Under the pieces are notes generated by a model. That model was not told the DNA's origin. It did no database searches and saw nothing but the letters and a program-made list of their open reading frames with translations. A stretch of DNA of 21,813 bases, taken from positions 1 through 21,813 of the IMG/VR virus record IMGVR_UViG_3300007504_000075. One strand, 5' to 3'. Source of the DNA: a virus. The position numbers were made by a program, and so were the translations under genes. Shown one piece after another: positions 13,070 to 21,605 of the stretch. Numbering within the stretch: the stretch's first letter is position 1; each line of letters begins with the position of its first letter.

Positions 13070-13634
13070 TACCGTCCATCAGCTCTCTGTCCGCCTGCGC
13101 GCTCTCGGCGCTGGTCGCCTGGCACTCGCGTTGCGGCGCGTCGCCATCAAGACCGCCCTGCGCGCCGAAGCGGGCGCCAAGATCAATGCCACCCAGCGCC
13201 TCCGGGTTCGCTCGGGGCGCTTGCGGAACAGCATCGCGGGGAAGGTCGAGCCGCGCCCTGGCGGCCTGGCCGTGGTGCTGTCTGCCGGTGGGCGCACCGG
13301 GGGCGCTGACGTGGCCTATGCGGGGATCCAGGAGGAGGGCGGCACCATCCGGCCGAAGCGGGGCCGCTACCTCGCCATCCCGGTCCATGATGCCCTGTCC
13401 ACGGCCGCAGGCGTCCAGCGCTACCCCAGCGCCCGCCACGTCCCAGACCTGCAGTTCATCCCCCGCGGCAAGCCCCGGCTGGTCCACAAGGAGACCGGGG
13501 AGCTGTACTACATCCTCAAGGAGCAGGTGACCATCACGGGCAAGCACTACCTGCGCGACGGGCTGCGGTCCGCCACCCAGCGCCTCCCCGCTGAGCTGCG
13601 CGACGTGCTGCAGACGGAGGTGGCTGGTGGGTAG
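13062..13634 (+). CDS. Head-tail joining protein (HK97 gp10-like)
   Basis: About 190 residues. Key stretches fit the HK97 gp10 / phage morphogenesis family: RLRVRSGRLRNSIAGKV (about 47-63), VAYAGIQEEGGTIRPK (about 85-100), YLAIPVHDA, and a C-terminal HYLRDGLRSATQRLP. These proteins complete the neck between adaptor and tail. The start is a GTG, either 13062 (8-base overlap, GGGTGG 5 bases upstream) or 13053; I prefer 13062. The gene ends in an 8-base overlap with the next GTG start. The family has variable N-termini, so the start is the least certain part. Confidence 0.72.
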   Translation: MPDTVHQLSVRLRALGAGRLALALRRVAIKTALRAEAGAKINATQRLRVRSGRLRNSIAGKVEPRPGGLAVVLSAGGRTGGADVAYAGIQEEGGTIRPKRGRYLAIPVHDALSTAAGVQRYPSARHVPDLQFIPRGKPRLVHKETGELYYILKEQVTITGKHYLRDGLRSATQRLPAELRDVLQTEVAGG

Positions 13635-14124
13635 CAGGCTGCGCGACATCCTGGAGATGATCCGCGACGAACTGCGCGACCGCGTGGACGGTGGCGCCAG
13701 CTACGACTTCGACCTCCGGACCGTGAGCAGCACACCGCGGGTGGACATCGGCGAAAGCCTGATGCCGCCGAGCGGCGCCGAGGCGCACGTCCTGATCACC
13801 CCGATCGGCCGGCCCTCCAACGAGACACCCGGGCAGGTGCAGCTCAACAGCTATGGTCGGACCCTGACGGTGCAGATCACCGGACTGGTGAAGGCGACGA
13901 CGGCGCCCGGCGGCGAGGCTCTCCTGCGCGCCTGCGACCTGGCTGACGACATCGAACTCGCCCTGGAGACGTCGATGGGCGTCGCCACGAAGCTGGGGAG
14001 CCTGCTGCACGGGCTCAGCTTCGACTACGACGTCCTGAGTGGCGCCGCCCTGCAGCTCCCCGCCGGCTTCGGCGCTGTCCTGGGAACGGTGACCTGCCAC
14101 TACCAGGAAGTGAGGGCGGCATGA
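13627..14124 (+). CDS. Tail terminator / tail completion protein
   Basis: A 165-residue protein placed between the gp10-like gene and tail tube gene, the usual position of the lambda gpU-like tail terminator. Features are an N-terminal helix (SRLRDILEMIRDELRDRV), a strand-rich middle (AHVLITPIGRP; YGRTLTVQITGLVKA) and a helix ACDLADDIELALETS (about 102-116), followed by strands ending GTVTCHYQE. This alpha-beta order matches tail terminators, which cap the tail and set its length with the tape measure. The start is a GTG overlapping the previous gene by 8 bases. It is coupled by ATGA to the next gene. Assignment is from order and fold pattern, not a catalytic motif. Confidence 0.6.
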   Translation: MGSRLRDILEMIRDELRDRVDGGASYDFDLRTVSSTPRVDIGESLMPPSGAEAHVLITPIGRPSNETPGQVQLNSYGRTLTVQITGLVKATTAPGGEALLRACDLADDIELALETSMGVATKLGSLLHGLSFDYDVLSGAALQLPAGFGAVLGTVTCHYQEVRAA

Positions 14125-14879
14125 GCTGGCTCGACTCCACCTGGAACTTCCGCGCACCCATCGCGGTGGACAACACCGGAGGCGCGACGCCCATCGACGC
14201 ATCCGTGACGATCCCGGACACCTGGGACGAGTTCTGGGACACCGTCCTCTCGACAGGGTTCGACGTGCGCCTGGTCGCCGCCGACGGTGTCACCGCGCTC
14301 ACCTTCAAGCGCACGACCTGGGACCACCCGAACAAGTCCGCCGTCTTCGAGATCGACGCTTGGGCGCCGGGCTCCTCGGACGCGACCTGCCAGGCGTTCA
14401 TCTACTGGGGCCGAGTGGGAGCCTCGGACGCCGCGACGAGCCCGACGATCCTGTCGCCGAAGCTGGGCACCATCGAGCTGGGTGTACCCATCGGCACCGT
14501 CGTCGATGCGCGGCGCGAAGCCCCGGGGACCACGTCGCCGTCGCAGAACATCCACAAGACCGCCAACGAGACGATCTTCGTCTACATCGCGCTCGACGGC
14601 ATCCTGGCCGGTCGGTCCACGAAGGGCAACGGCAGCTTCCTGTACGAGGAGCTGCAGTGGGCGCAGGTGAAGGTCACCGACGGCGCTGTCGACCAGCCCG
14701 GCATGTACGACGAGACGAAGACCCGCATCATCGAGCACGGCGGCCGGCGCTACCTGCGCGCCCAGATCGCCGCCGGCACCGCGGGCGAGAACTACACGCT
14801 CGAGACGACGATCCGAACGTCGCTCGGGCAGCAACACGAACCCCGACACCTGATCAAGGTTCGGACCCCTGCTGACTGA
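14121..14879 (+). CDS. DUF2341-like structural protein
   Basis: A 252-residue beta-rich protein. The N-terminus (WNFRAPIAVDNTGG, then VTIPDTWDEFW, TGFDVRLVAADGVTALTF, VFEIDAWAPGSSDATCQAFIYWG) resembles the DUF2341 domain, which is found at the start of many surface and virion proteins and is related to jelly-roll carbohydrate-binding folds. The C-terminal half has strands and a RRYLRAQIAAGT segment. It is likely a virion protein, perhaps decorating the head, neck or tail tube; its location between tail terminator and tail tube is not usual in lambda-like gene orders. It starts in an ATGA overlap and is followed by an 11-base gap holding an AGCGAGG SD. The domain call is by pattern. Confidence 0.6.
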   Translation: MSWLDSTWNFRAPIAVDNTGGATPIDASVTIPDTWDEFWDTVLSTGFDVRLVAADGVTALTFKRTTWDHPNKSAVFEIDAWAPGSSDATCQAFIYWGRVGASDAATSPTILSPKLGTIELGVPIGTVVDARREAPGTTSPSQNIHKTANETIFVYIALDGILAGRSTKGNGSFLYEELQWAQVKVTDGAVDQPGMYDETKTRIIEHGGRRYLRAQIAAGTAGENYTLETTIRTSLGQQHEPRHLIKVRTPAD

Positions 14880-14890
14880 GCGAGGCGAAC

Positions 14891-15853
14891 ATGGCCATTT
14901 CTGCAACCGGACGCGGCACCTACATCGGCTTCGAAGCCGAGGCCACCTACGGCACCGCGGAGACCATCGACGGCAGCAGCAATTGGCGGCCGCTGGTGTC
15001 GGGCTCCCTCCAGACCCGCGTACAGCGACAGGCTGTGCCTGACCTGTACGACGGGGGCACCGTCTCCCGCCGGAAGCACGACGTCTCCAGCGAGAGCGGC
15101 GGCGCGCTGCGGCTGGTCGTCACCTACGACAACATCGGCCTGCTGCTCAAGGCAGCACTCGGCTCGCTGTCGGATGGCGGTGGCGGTGGGCCGACCTACA
15201 CCCACGACTACACGCTCGCCAACGCGCTCCCGTCGCTGACCATGGAGCTGATCCGGGGGAACTCCACCAACTCGGAGACCTTCGAGGGCATCCAGATCAA
15301 CACCGCCACGTTCGGTATCGAGACCGGCCAGGTGATGTTCCTCGATCTGGACCTGGTGGCCGAGGCGTCCGCAGCACGCGGCGCCGCCGGCTCCCCGGCG
15401 GTGGGCGCTACCGAGACCGTGGTGCTGCACTCGCACGCCGGTCAGCTCAGCTTCGACGGCAACAGCTACGACCTGATCAGCTTCCGTGTCGTCCTGAACA
15501 ACAACCTGGAGCGGCGCCCGAAGCTGGGGTCGCTGAACACCCAGGAGCCGAACCGCGGCGGGTACTCCACGATCTCCATCGAGGCCACGGTGGAGGCTGT
15601 CAGCAACCAGAACGACACCCTGCTCGCCGCGCAGCTCGCCGGCACCGAGGGCGACGTCGCGATCACCTTCACCAGCGGCACCCGCACGATGACCTTCACC
15701 GGGCACAACGCCTATCTGAACGAGGCATCCGACCCCGTCGGCGGCGCCGGCATCATCCGCCAGCGCCTGCGGTGGATGTGCCAGAGCGACGGCACCGACC
15801 TGGGCCTCAAGATCGCCGTGGTCAATGAGACCTCCAGCGGGACCGCGAACTGA
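14891..15853 (+). CDS. Tail tube protein
   Basis: A 320-residue protein with the N-terminal form of phage tail tube proteins (GRGTYIGFEAEATYGTAE, about 7-24; then a GSLQTRV-type strand), a glycine-rich loop (GGGGG, about 97-101), THDYTLANALPSLTMELIRG (about 104-123), and a C-terminal beta domain with AAQLAGTEGDVAITF and RTMTFTGHNAYL. It should stack in hexameric rings to form the hollow tail. It lies before the two chaperone ORFs and the tape measure, as expected. AGCGAGG precedes the ATG. It ends in TGATG coupling to the first chaperone. The extra C-terminal beta part could be an Ig-like surface domain. Confidence 0.8.
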   Translation: MAISATGRGTYIGFEAEATYGTAETIDGSSNWRPLVSGSLQTRVQRQAVPDLYDGGTVSRRKHDVSSESGGALRLVVTYDNIGLLLKAALGSLSDGGGGGPTYTHDYTLANALPSLTMELIRGNSTNSETFEGIQINTATFGIETGQVMFLDLDLVAEASAARGAAGSPAVGATETVVLHSHAGQLSFDGNSYDLISFRVVLNNNLERRPKLGSLNTQEPNRGGYSTISIEATVEAVSNQNDTLLAAQLAGTEGDVAITFTSGTRTMTFTGHNAYLNEASDPVGGAGIIRQRLRWMCQSDGTDLGLKIAVVNETSSGTAN

Positions 15854-16371
15854 TGGCCGGTGCCCTCCGAGCTCTCGCCGAGAAGGCGTACAAGGTGGTC
15901 GAGACCGGCCCGATGGAGTGGCGGATCCGCCGCGTACGCTCGCGTGACCTCGCGGTGAACGGCCACGGACACCTGCTCGCCTTGCTCACCGTCGAGGACT
16001 TCACCGAGATGATGGGCGCCGCCAAGAGCGGTCAGACGCCCGACTTCCAGGGCAAGGCCGCGGAGCTGCTGCAGCGACTCGGCAGCCTCCCGGACACCGC
16101 CAGGGTCCGCCGCGCGAACGCGCAGGACGCCCTCGTGTGCGCTGGGGTGGTCGCCGGCCGCGACCCGCAGGCCGGCGAGGAGTGGGAGCCGGTGGAGGTG
16201 TCACGGGACAAGGACTCGTCTGAGGATGGCGCGGTGCTCAACATCTGCGACCTACCCGAGCCCTGGCGCGCGAGACTCGCCACCGAGATTCAGGAGCACT
16301 CTGGCTCCGAGGAGGGGCTGGCCGAGGCGCTGGCCTCATTTCGGCCCGGATCAACTCCTGATGATGGATAG
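15853..16371 (+). CDS. Tail assembly chaperone, first ORF (lambda gpG-like)
   Basis: A 172-residue protein between tail tube and tape measure, the standard place of the tail assembly chaperone. It begins with a helix (LRALAEKAYKVVE), a strand segment WRIRRVRSRDLAVNG, and then helical and acidic parts, including GEEWEPVEVS (about 107-116) and EEGLAEALASF near the end. Such proteins coat the tape measure during tube assembly and are not in the virion. The ATG shares a base with the tail tube stop. Its 3' end overlaps a second ORF that lacks its own SD. A CCC-G (16345-16348) in the overlap could allow a +1 shift, giving a fusion of about 235 residues. Confidence 0.68.
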   Translation: MAGALRALAEKAYKVVETGPMEWRIRRVRSRDLAVNGHGHLLALLTVEDFTEMMGAAKSGQTPDFQGKAAELLQRLGSLPDTARVRRANAQDALVCAGVVAGRDPQAGEEWEPVEVSRDKDSSEDGAVLNICDLPEPWRARLATEIQEHSGSEEGLAEALASFRPGSTPDDG

Positions 16372-16561
16372 CCTCGGCCGCGCCTACTCCCTTCCCCCTT
16401 CCGCGCTGCTCGACATGAGCCCGTTCGATCTCGCTCTGAACATCCGCTGCTGGCTCACCGGCCGTGAACACCGCGGCTCGATGGTCGAACAGGCTGGTCG
16501 TGGCGGCGGCATCGGCGGCACCGTCGCCTCCCTCATCGCAGCCCTGATGTCGAGGTCTTAA
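16361..16561 (+). CDS. Tail assembly chaperone, second ORF (gpT-like part)
   Basis: 66 residues if it starts at ATG 16361 (an ATG also follows at 16364). The frame stays open upstream into the first chaperone, through DQLLMMDSLGRAY, which agrees with its being a frameshift extension. The segment YSLPPSALLDMSPFDLALNI looks like the second part of phage chaperones (helix-rich, tape-measure facing). No SD lies before the ATG codons, so it is made either by coupling at ATGATGGATAG or as a +1 or -2 frameshift product. Its stop overlaps the tape-measure start (TAATG). The role rests on position and layout. Confidence 0.6.
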   Translation: MMDSLGRAYSLPPSALLDMSPFDLALNIRCWLTGREHRGSMVEQAGRGGGIGGTVASLIAALMSRS

Positions 16562-18849
16562 TGTCTGACGTCGTCCGCATGGTCCTGGAGCTCAAGGATA
16601 GCGCCTCCCCGGTGCTGTCCAAGACCTCCCGTGCGGCCGAGGAACTGGCCCGGAAGGAGCTGGAACTCAAGAAGCTGGAGGGGGCGCTGGAGCGTATCGC
16701 TATTGAGGCGAAGCGGGCGACCGCGGCGTCTGATCGCATGGCGGAAACGCTTGAGAGGGCGCTCAAGCGAACACCAGGCCCAGCAAAGAAGGCGGGCGAC
16801 AGCGTCAAGAAGGTGGCCGATCAGACAAAGGATCTGGGGGACAAGGCTGGCGACGCAGACAGCATAGTACTCGGGCTGGGTGGTGCGCTGGGGGCGCTGA
16901 GTCCGGAGGCCGGCGCAGCGGCGACAGCGCTGGGCGACGTGTTCGCGGCGACAGAGGCAATCCTGCGCAGTGGCGCCCAGGTAGCTCGTGTACTGGGACC
17001 GGTGGCTGTCGCCGTCGGGGCGCTCGCCGGCACCTACGCCCTGCTCAAGAAAAAGATCGACGATGCGGCAGAGGCCCAGCGCAGGGCGGCAGAACAGGCG
17101 TCGAAGATGATGCAAGTCCACGCCATGCTGGCCGACACCGAGCTGGAGGCGGCACGCGCCCGGGGGGAGCTGACCCAGGCTGAGTTCGACGCTGAGTCTG
17201 CAAGCCGCCGAGCAACGCGCGCCTTTGAGGATCAGTTTGATGCCCTCCGAAAAGAAGGAGACGAGCTATCCAATCTTATTGCGAAGAAGGAAAAAGAGAT
17301 TGCAACGCGCGGGCAGACCGTCGATGCGTTGCAGCGCCAGGCCCGCGCGAATCACACTTCAGCGGCCGCTATGCGCGAGAATGCTGATGCGGTAGGGAGC
17401 TTGAACCAGGCTATCACTGGGGCGAACCAGAGCGGCGAGATCGCTCAACAGAGGCGGGCGCTCACCGCTCTCAATAAGGAACTTGAGAATCTCCAGCGGC
17501 GACAGGGAAACCTGGGGCAGGAAATTGAGACGACGGGGGCGCAGCGAGATGCGTACCGGCAGGATCTGCTGGACATAGCCGGCGCGTCTCGGGTGACGAC
17601 CACCGCGATATCTGCGGTGGCTGAGACCGTCGACGACCTCGCATCACGCCTGCAGGGCGCCGCAGACGAGATGGGTTTGCTCGGCGGTGAGGCGCGCCAG
17701 TTGAAGGACCCATATTCCAAGCTCCGCGAGGAGCTGGACCGCATGGCGGACTCGCTCGGTCTGGGCGTGACGAAGTCCGAGAAGCTACGCCTGATGCAGA
17801 TGGAGGTCGAGGCGGCGTTCCGGCAGGGCGCCCTCTCTGCCGAGGAGTACACCCGAGCACTGGAGGTGCTGGACGCGGCGTCCACAGTGGAGGTCGACAT
17901 CACCGCTGACGTCACCGACGCCGTTGAGGAGGTGCGCCGGTTAGTCTCGTGGGCACAGAGTCAGGGGATCACCATCGGTGAAGGGGCGGTATCCACAGCG
18001 GCCGGGGCTGTCAACTTTGGGACCAGCGCGGGGAGCGACCCTCTCGGAGCGGCGCAAAGCACCGCGGCGGCTACCGGCCCGTGGGGTCAGCTCGTCGCCG
18101 CCATGCTCGGTGCGTTGGACATGCTGAGCCAGAAGACGGAGGACGGCACATCACAGATCACCGCGAACATCCTGGCGTCAGACAAGGCTCTGGTAGACGG
18201 GGTCAAAGCCCTGCCCGACTTCCTGTCGGAGGACCTGGGCCGCATCATCGAAACGACAGCCACCCGGGTTCCGGTCGCCATCATCGAGGCGCTCCCTGAG
18301 ATCCTGAAGGAGGCGGTGATCTTCTCTCACCAGGGGCTGCCCGAGGCCACGCTCAAGGTGATTCCAGCGCTCATCGAGGCGTTCGCGGGGATGATCGGCG
18401 ACCTCCTCAATCAGTGGCTTGGCCGGGACCCCAAGGGGCCGTCTGGCTCGTCCACCGATGCGCAGGTGGAGGCAGAGCAGGACCAGTATTCCACAGCCGT
18501 ACTCGGCGGCGGGACCGCAGAGGAGAACCAGGACGCTTTCCGTGAGGGACTCAGTGGCGGCTCGGGCACCAGCTCAGCACGGACGGTGCGGGGCCTCCAG
18601 TTCAGCCTTGCCAACGCCCGCGCCGCACACTTCAACGACCCGGCGATTTCCTCCCTGCGGCGCATGCAGATGGCGCAGTCGGTGGCTGCAGCCTCGGGGA
18701 ACGGGCTCGGCAGCGGCGGAGACATTCACCTGCACTCCGAGTACTTCGACGGCACAGCGATCGACCGCATCGAGCAGAAGCTCCAACGCCGCCAGGGAGC
18801 TTTCGGCCACGCCATGCCTCGCCCCGTCTTCAACACCGGGGCGGGCTGA
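16561..18849 (+). CDS. Tape measure protein
   Basis: A 762-residue protein of mainly helical, Ala/Glu/Lys/Arg-rich sequence. It has coiled coils at about 22-66 and 165-330, a hydrophobic segment at about 142-162 (VARVLGPVAVAVGALAG), a second hydrophobic part near ILKEAVIF and IPALIEAFAGMIGDLLNQWL (about 580-620), and a glycine-rich C-terminal part. Tape measure proteins set tail length and enter the cell with the DNA. At roughly 1.5 angstrom per residue the tail would be about 110 nm long. Positions about 17220-17560 are visibly less G/C-rich than the neighbours, with Lys AAG/AAA and Ile ATT codons, suggesting a recombined segment. It starts in a TAATG overlap and ends in TGATG. Confidence 0.88.
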   Translation: MSDVVRMVLELKDSASPVLSKTSRAAEELARKELELKKLEGALERIAIEAKRATAASDRMAETLERALKRTPGPAKKAGDSVKKVADQTKDLGDKAGDADSIVLGLGGALGALSPEAGAAATALGDVFAATEAILRSGAQVARVLGPVAVAVGALAGTYALLKKKIDDAAEAQRRAAEQASKMMQVHAMLADTELEAARARGELTQAEFDAESASRRATRAFEDQFDALRKEGDELSNLIAKKEKEIATRGQTVDALQRQARANHTSAAAMRENADAVGSLNQAITGANQSGEIAQQRRALTALNKELENLQRRQGNLGQEIETTGAQRDAYRQDLLDIAGASRVTTTAISAVAETVDDLASRLQGAADEMGLLGGEARQLKDPYSKLREELDRMADSLGLGVTKSEKLRLMQMEVEAAFRQGALSAEEYTRALEVLDAASTVEVDITADVTDAVEEVRRLVSWAQSQGITIGEGAVSTAAGAVNFGTSAGSDPLGAAQSTAAATGPWGQLVAAMLGALDMLSQKTEDGTSQITANILASDKALVDGVKALPDFLSEDLGRIIETTATRVPVAIIEALPEILKEAVIFSHQGLPEATLKVIPALIEAFAGMIGDLLNQWLGRDPKGPSGSSTDAQVEAEQDQYSTAVLGGGTAEENQDAFREGLSGGSGTSSARTVRGLQFSLANARAAHFNDPAISSLRRMQMAQSVAAASGNGLGSGGDIHLHSEYFDGTAIDRIEQKLQRRQGAFGHAMPRPVFNTGAG

Positions 18850-19649
18850 TGGGCAACCCAGCCTTCTACTACTACCCAGACGCCCACGGCACCCTGGAGG
18901 TGATCGACCTGGGGATCCTGCGCCTGTCGAACCTCATCGTGGGGCAGGTCCGGGTTGTCTCCGACGCTGTCAGCCGAGCCGGTGGGTTGTACCGCGACGC
19001 GGGTGGAATGCGCCTCATGGTCCGCATCACGGTGGACCGGTTCACAGACGACGCCCTGGTGCGCAAGCTCCGGAACATGAGCGCCCACCTGGAGCGGGGC
19101 GGCTGGGTGGGCTTCACCCGCGACACCGCGCGGGCCTGGGGCGGCTTCATTGACACAGCGGCCACCCCGGTGGCGCGCGGCGCGACGACGCTATCCATAC
19201 CCGCCGGCAACGCCTGGTCGGCCTGGGCCTCGGCGAACCCGCCCACGACCGCTGACATCGCCATCCACAGCGCTCATCCGGAGGGCCTGTACGAGGAGCA
19301 CACGCTGTCGAGCTGGGGCCTGAGCGGCGCCCAGATCACCCTCGGTGAGGGCGCGGTCTACACCATGGAGCAGTCGCCGGTTCTGGTGCGCTGGCTCGAC
19401 TTCTTCCCGGCGCTCAAGCTCCCTGAGCAGCAGGTGGCCGGGCTGGCTCAGGCGCCGATCGTCATCTCCCACCGACGGCTCAACCACACCCTGGACGTGA
19501 CGCTGATCGAGGACTGGGAAACCATCGCCGCGGCGTCGGGTCAGGCTTTCCCGGGCCCCCAGGCGCAGTCCGCCATCAAATCGGTCAGCCATGTCGAGAA
19601 TGTGCATGGGCAACTCGGCGCCACCGAGTACTACCAGCGGCGCTTCTGA
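18849..19649 (+). CDS. Minor tail protein, distal-tail-like
   Basis: A 266-residue protein directly after the tape measure, where siphophages encode the distal tail protein. It is beta-rich: an N-terminal tyrosine run (NPAFYYYPD), HGTLEVIDLGILRLSNLIV, GGMRLMVRITVDRFTDDALVRKLRNM (shortened; about 52-78), then GGWVGFTRDTARAWGGFI, a middle STT-like loop region and a C-terminal TLDVTLIEDWE. It is likely to form the ring linking the tail tube to the hub. It starts and ends in TGATG overlaps. No fold motif is definitive, so the name rests on gene order. Confidence 0.55.
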   Translation: MGNPAFYYYPDAHGTLEVIDLGILRLSNLIVGQVRVVSDAVSRAGGLYRDAGGMRLMVRITVDRFTDDALVRKLRNMSAHLERGGWVGFTRDTARAWGGFIDTAATPVARGATTLSIPAGNAWSAWASANPPTTADIAIHSAHPEGLYEEHTLSSWGLSGAQITLGEGAVYTMEQSPVLVRWLDFFPALKLPEQQVAGLAQAPIVISHRRLNHTLDVTLIEDWETIAAASGQAFPGPQAQSAIKSVSHVENVHGQLGATEYYQRRF

Positions 19650-21235
19650 TGGCGTGGTCTGCCCAGTTCACCACCGCACTCGCGATGCAGTCACGGAACC
19701 CGGTGTACCGCCTGCTCGTGCACGGTGGGTACGGCTCCACCGGGTTCCGGCTGGGCAGCACCCCGCCGGGCCGGGCGCTCACGATCGCCAGCGCGCCGGG
19801 CTACGCGCCGCCGTCAGCCAGTGGCAGCGCCCTGTTGCTCATCGGTCAGCGGATCCGGGTCCAGGGCACCCGCGTCGGGCCGATCACCTGGCGGGTGAGC
19901 ATCGGACAGTGGGCTGTCGAGCTGGTGGGCGACATCAGCACGTTCCGGAAGCACTGCCCCCGCGGCGCGATCTGCTCACTCGAAATGGGCTTCGTCGGCT
20001 GGGACGTGTCCAAGTTTCAATGCATCGCGGTTGGGCGGTTCCAGGCCTGCACGAGCACAGGCCTGGAACGCGGCGTGCAGCACATGGCGACGTTCAGCGA
20101 CGCCGGAGCGATGCTGCAGACACGCATCCCCGACACCTACACCGAGGTGGAACTGTTCCACTCCGCGGGCGGCGGGGGCGCGCTGACGGCGAACTACACA
20201 CCGGGCGACGCTGTCATCACGGTCTCGGGGATCGCCAACTTCTACCGCCAGAACAGCGGCGTCGGGGTCGTGAAGGTGACCCCGACGACGGGTGAGCCTT
20301 TCTACCTGAAATGGGATGGCGTCTCGGGCTCCGACCTGCAGCTCAACCCGTCGGGTTCCGACGTCTTCAACACCGCACAGACGGCGGCGGTCATCGGCGA
20401 CAGCGTCTCCAGCGTCGCCTACCTGTACGGCCACCCGCTTGACATCCTCCGCAAGCTGCTGGTGAGCGGCAACGGGGGCGGCTCGGTCTGGGATCTACTG
20501 CCAGACCCATGGAGCATCCGCCTTCCGCAGGAGCTGGTAGATACCAGCAACATCGAGGTGTGGGAGCTGGCTCTACAGGCGGCGGCTGGCGCCTACTCGT
20601 GGGAGGTTCTCGAGGAGGAGTCCCAGAGCAACGGGTGGTCGTGGCTCACAACGCTCCTGAGCAAGGCCGGCATATGGCCGGTGCTGCGACAGGGGCAGCT
20701 TACCGCGCGCTACGCACAGGACCCGTTCAGCCCTTTGGTGCATTCGGGGAGGACGATCACCGAGGCTGACCTGATGGGCCCGTGGTCGCTGGTGGACTGG
20801 GATCCGTCGGTGCCCGCGGAGTACGCTCGCAACGACGCCGCGACACGGCTTGGCCACGCGACAGGGGCCAGCAAGGGCCTGACGGCATCGCGGAACACGC
20901 TGGCGGACTCGCTACCGATGTCGATCGCGTCCACGCCGCTCGACCTCAGCGACCGGATCTACGACACCACCGCCGGGCCATCAATGCGCCAAGACGCCAT
21001 CGATCGCATGAGCCCCTGGGCCTTCAGAGTCCCCGAGCGCCTGACGCTCCCGCTGCGGCTGGACTGGGCTCAGATGTGCTCTGGCGACATCGTCGACGTG
21101 ACCCTCCCTGCACAGGGGCGGACCAGCAACACGCTCCGTGGGTACGAGCAGCAGCCGTGCATGGTGGCCGCTGTCGATGCTGACTACGCCGCCGGGGTCT
21201 GCATTCTCGAACTATTGACCATCGAGGATACCTGA
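19649..21235 (+). CDS. Minor tail protein / tail hub
   Basis: A 528-residue protein following the distal-tail-like gene. The N-terminal part (1-160) is a beta domain with LLLIGQRIRVQGTRVGPITW and CPRGAICSLEMGFVGWD. The centre has DAVITVSGIANFYRQNSG and then VAYLYGHPLDILRKLLVSGNGG (shortened; about 255-277), which resembles the segment in tail hub proteins before a DPWSIRLPQELVD region. The C-terminal part has a LRLDWAQMCSGDIVDVTLPAQG segment (about 465-486, shortened), seen in hub domains related to phage T4 gp27 and in BppU-like baseplates. It likely forms the trimeric hub at the tail tip. Coupled upstream by TGATG; one base separates its stop from the next ATG. Confidence 0.55.
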   Translation: MAWSAQFTTALAMQSRNPVYRLLVHGGYGSTGFRLGSTPPGRALTIASAPGYAPPSASGSALLLIGQRIRVQGTRVGPITWRVSIGQWAVELVGDISTFRKHCPRGAICSLEMGFVGWDVSKFQCIAVGRFQACTSTGLERGVQHMATFSDAGAMLQTRIPDTYTEVELFHSAGGGGALTANYTPGDAVITVSGIANFYRQNSGVGVVKVTPTTGEPFYLKWDGVSGSDLQLNPSGSDVFNTAQTAAVIGDSVSSVAYLYGHPLDILRKLLVSGNGGGSVWDLLPDPWSIRLPQELVDTSNIEVWELALQAAAGAYSWEVLEEESQSNGWSWLTTLLSKAGIWPVLRQGQLTARYAQDPFSPLVHSGRTITEADLMGPWSLVDWDPSVPAEYARNDAATRLGHATGASKGLTASRNTLADSLPMSIASTPLDLSDRIYDTTAGPSMRQDAIDRMSPWAFRVPERLTLPLRLDWAQMCSGDIVDVTLPAQGRTSNTLRGYEQQPCMVAAVDADYAAGVCILELLTIEDT

Positions 21236-21236
21236 C

Positions 21237-21605
21237 ATGGCAGCGCACGACCACACCAGCGCCAACACCGCGCCCCTGATCGACCGCCTCGATGAACTGG
21301 GCGAGACGTGGCAGGAACTTCAGCTACCGCCCTGGACCACTCGGGTGGAGTTCCACGCCACCGACGACGTCTACATCGGGTTCGCCGGCAGCGCGGGGGG
21401 CGGCACGATTGTCACCCCGACGCACGGCGGCGCCCTCGGGGGCCACTACACCGAGCTGGCCGCGGGCGGATCCTACGTCCTTCCGATCAACCCGCCGCCG
21501 CGCACTGAGTGGGCAGGCCTCAACCAGATCACCTCGGTGTTCGTCCGAGCGCAGCAGGGCGCCAGCAAGGTCTGCACGGTGATCATGGCCCTCGGGGGTG
21601 CGTGA
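21237..21605 (+). CDS. Small tail-tip protein (122 aa)
   Basis: 122 residues with a helical start (TAPLIDRLDELGETWQEL), then beta strands (TRVEFHATDDVYIGFAGS, GGGTIVTPTHGG), and a C-terminal strand pair (SVFVRAQQGASKVCTVIMALGG). I recognise no family. The beta-sandwich look resembles small tail-tip or adsorption-accessory proteins encoded between hub and fibre. It begins directly after the hub stop and ends in a TGATG overlap with the fibre gene, so coding is well supported. Function is unknown. Confidence 0.6.
   Translation: MAAHDHTSANTAPLIDRLDELGETWQELQLPPWTTRVEFHATDDVYIGFAGSAGGGTIVTPTHGGALGGHYTELAAGGSYVLPINPPPRTEWAGLNQITSVFVRAQQGASKVCTVIMALGGA

Noticed and set aside
14792-15706. 304-residue minus-strand open frame
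   Set aside because: Antisense to the tail tube gene; shadow composition.
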